A stretch of 64,000 nucleotides of DNA, from NCBI GenBank assembly GCA_905147135.1, contig LR990068.1:2996001-3060000 (forward strand), given 5' to 3'. Source of the DNA: Blastobasis lacticolella. Lineage: Eukaryota > Arthropoda > Insecta > Lepidoptera > Blastobasidae. A model generated the notes under the pieces. The model saw nothing but the letters and a program-made list of their open reading frames with translations. It had not been told where the DNA came from and searched no databases. The translations under genes were made by a program, and so were the position numbers. Positions 63,018-64,000 of this stretch are shown here, one piece after another. How positions within the stretch are numbered: the first letter of the stretch is position 1; the number at the start of each line of letters is the position of its first letter.

Positions 63018-63112
63018 TTTTTTATTAGACTTGCCAGGCGTTTGATCGCCATGTGGTAAGTTAAGATAGAGCGTGCTTGTCTAGGAATAGCCTATATACT
63101 CTCAATGTGCGC
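63018..63112 (-). mobile_element. LINE-J4 3' tip (degenerate)
   Basis: Read on plus: ttattagacttgccaggcgt, ttgatcgccatgtggtaagt, gcgtgcttgtctaggaatag. Confidence 0.45.
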
Positions 63113-63139
63113 ACATACGCACATAACAATATGATTTGA

Positions 63140-63325
63140 TTGTAAGTTTTGTATTTAATTTAAGCTTTGTTTTGGTCACGAATGTTATCTAGTGAAATTT
63201 AATTATGTAAAAGAGCTAGATTCTCCTGATACAAGTATTTATATACTTAATAGGAGATCTCCACCTAAATTAGATGTGTAAATTTAAAATCGAAATAAAT
63301 CATTTATTATTATTATTATTATACT
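63140..63325 (+). mobile_element. LINE 3' UTR with (TTA)n tail
   Basis: tacttaataggagatctcca, aatcgaaataaatcatttat, then (tta)n. Diverged relative of the 37.06 and 56.69 kb ends. Confidence 0.45.
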
Positions 63326-63369
63326 CTAATCTTGAAGAAGAAGAAGTCCAGATTATAATTATCAGGTAA

Positions 63370-63636
63370 TACACTCGCTGGCCGTGTGGTGTCCGGCAGA
63401 GTAGAATAGCACCAACCCCTTACACTCATGGGTGTCGTACAAGGCGACTAATGTTTTCGAGGCAAAAAATCAAGAGTCTCCGTAGTCTGGAAAATGGGCA
63501 GCAGCATTTTCCATTGTATTATTTCTCCAACCCGCCTGCCAAGCGTGGAGATTATGGCAATAACCTCCCCTTTCGTGGGAGAGGCCCTAAGTCCTGCAGT
63601 GGACTGTTACGGGCTGTGATGATGTGATGATGACAC
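63370..63636 (+). repeat. Rep-D
   Basis: ggccgtgtggtgtccggcag, atgggtgtcgtacaaggcga, tcctgcagtggactgttacg, gatgatgtgatgatg tail. Confidence 0.65.
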
Positions 63637-64000
63637 TCGCAGAGAACATATTCCATTCTTTAGCCGTACGCATTAAAAAGCATTCCGATTATAAATCGTA
63701 TACATTTTAATTATTTATTTTACCAAAACGAAAGAAAATATATTTATGTACTAGTGTACAGCGTTAAGTTCGGATAATATCCAATAGATGGCGTTGTACA
63801 CGTTTGCGTTCTTATTCTACATCGCGGGAGCAAGTTCGCTATCGAAAAGATATAGTGTTTTAGAGAGATTTGTATATTGACCAAATTTTTGAGGAGTAAA
63901 CTATTGTTCGAGTATCTTGACTAGTTTTACTTGCATAAGCACCCTTGGTAGTTGGACCCCTTTAATGGTGTGAGGGTTTTACAACTAGCAAAATATTGCA

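Overview
The window looks like a piece of a lepidopteran (moth or butterfly) nuclear genome. The evidence is AT-rich intergenic DNA and very dense, short, truncated copies of non-LTR retrotransposons whose 3' ends are of types familiar from moths. Two tRNA-derived SINE families, a DD34D mariner and many TIR/hairpin elements are also present. No host protein-coding gene, rRNA gene or functional tRNA gene could be supported. All recognisable coding sequence is retroelement or transposase, and nearly all of it is broken. Family assignments come from reading the sequence, without database searches; names such as LINE-J1, RTE-B, SINE-A, Rep-D, E1 and K1 are working labels used only here.

Layout. 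0-9 kb: truncated LINE 3' ends, SINE-A and SINE-B copies and an 11-bp minisatellite. 9.87-14.72 kb: the longest element, a 4.5 kb LOA/I-like LINE. It has a gag-like ORF1, a mostly deleted endonuclease, RT, RNase H and a C-terminal zinc motif. It sits inside an older RTE-B fragment with a 9-bp target duplication, and it is itself split in the RT domain by a 186-bp hairpin MITE. 15-31 kb: SINE-B split by a MITE, repeated Rep-D, SINE-A and LINE-J3 copies, simple-sequence arrays. 31.9-35.5 kb: a head-to-head LINE-J1 pair, a SINE-A carrying two younger insertions, and a mariner with matched TIRs. 36-46 kb: a dispersed duplication with a SINE insertion, a GC-rich MITE, a tandem duplication with a RTE-B insertion in one copy, and a hairpin. 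47.2-51.5 kb: a TIR element of about 2.66 kb that received a LINE with a 327-aa ORF; a paralogue at 51.0 kb preserves the empty site. 52-64 kb: an internally deleted RTE, (AC)n and (AATAG)n arrays, and a 1.16 kb TIR element carrying many degenerate copies of a CTCGAGCGTGTCAGATT-like motif.

The elements do not work together as a pathway. They form a stratified record in which target-site duplications and empty paralogous sites allow relative dating. The most unusual items are the hairpin MITE packed with RFX X-box-like motifs (12.62-12.81 kb), the iterated-motif TIR element (55.49-56.65 kb) and the large TIR element at 47.23-49.89 kb.
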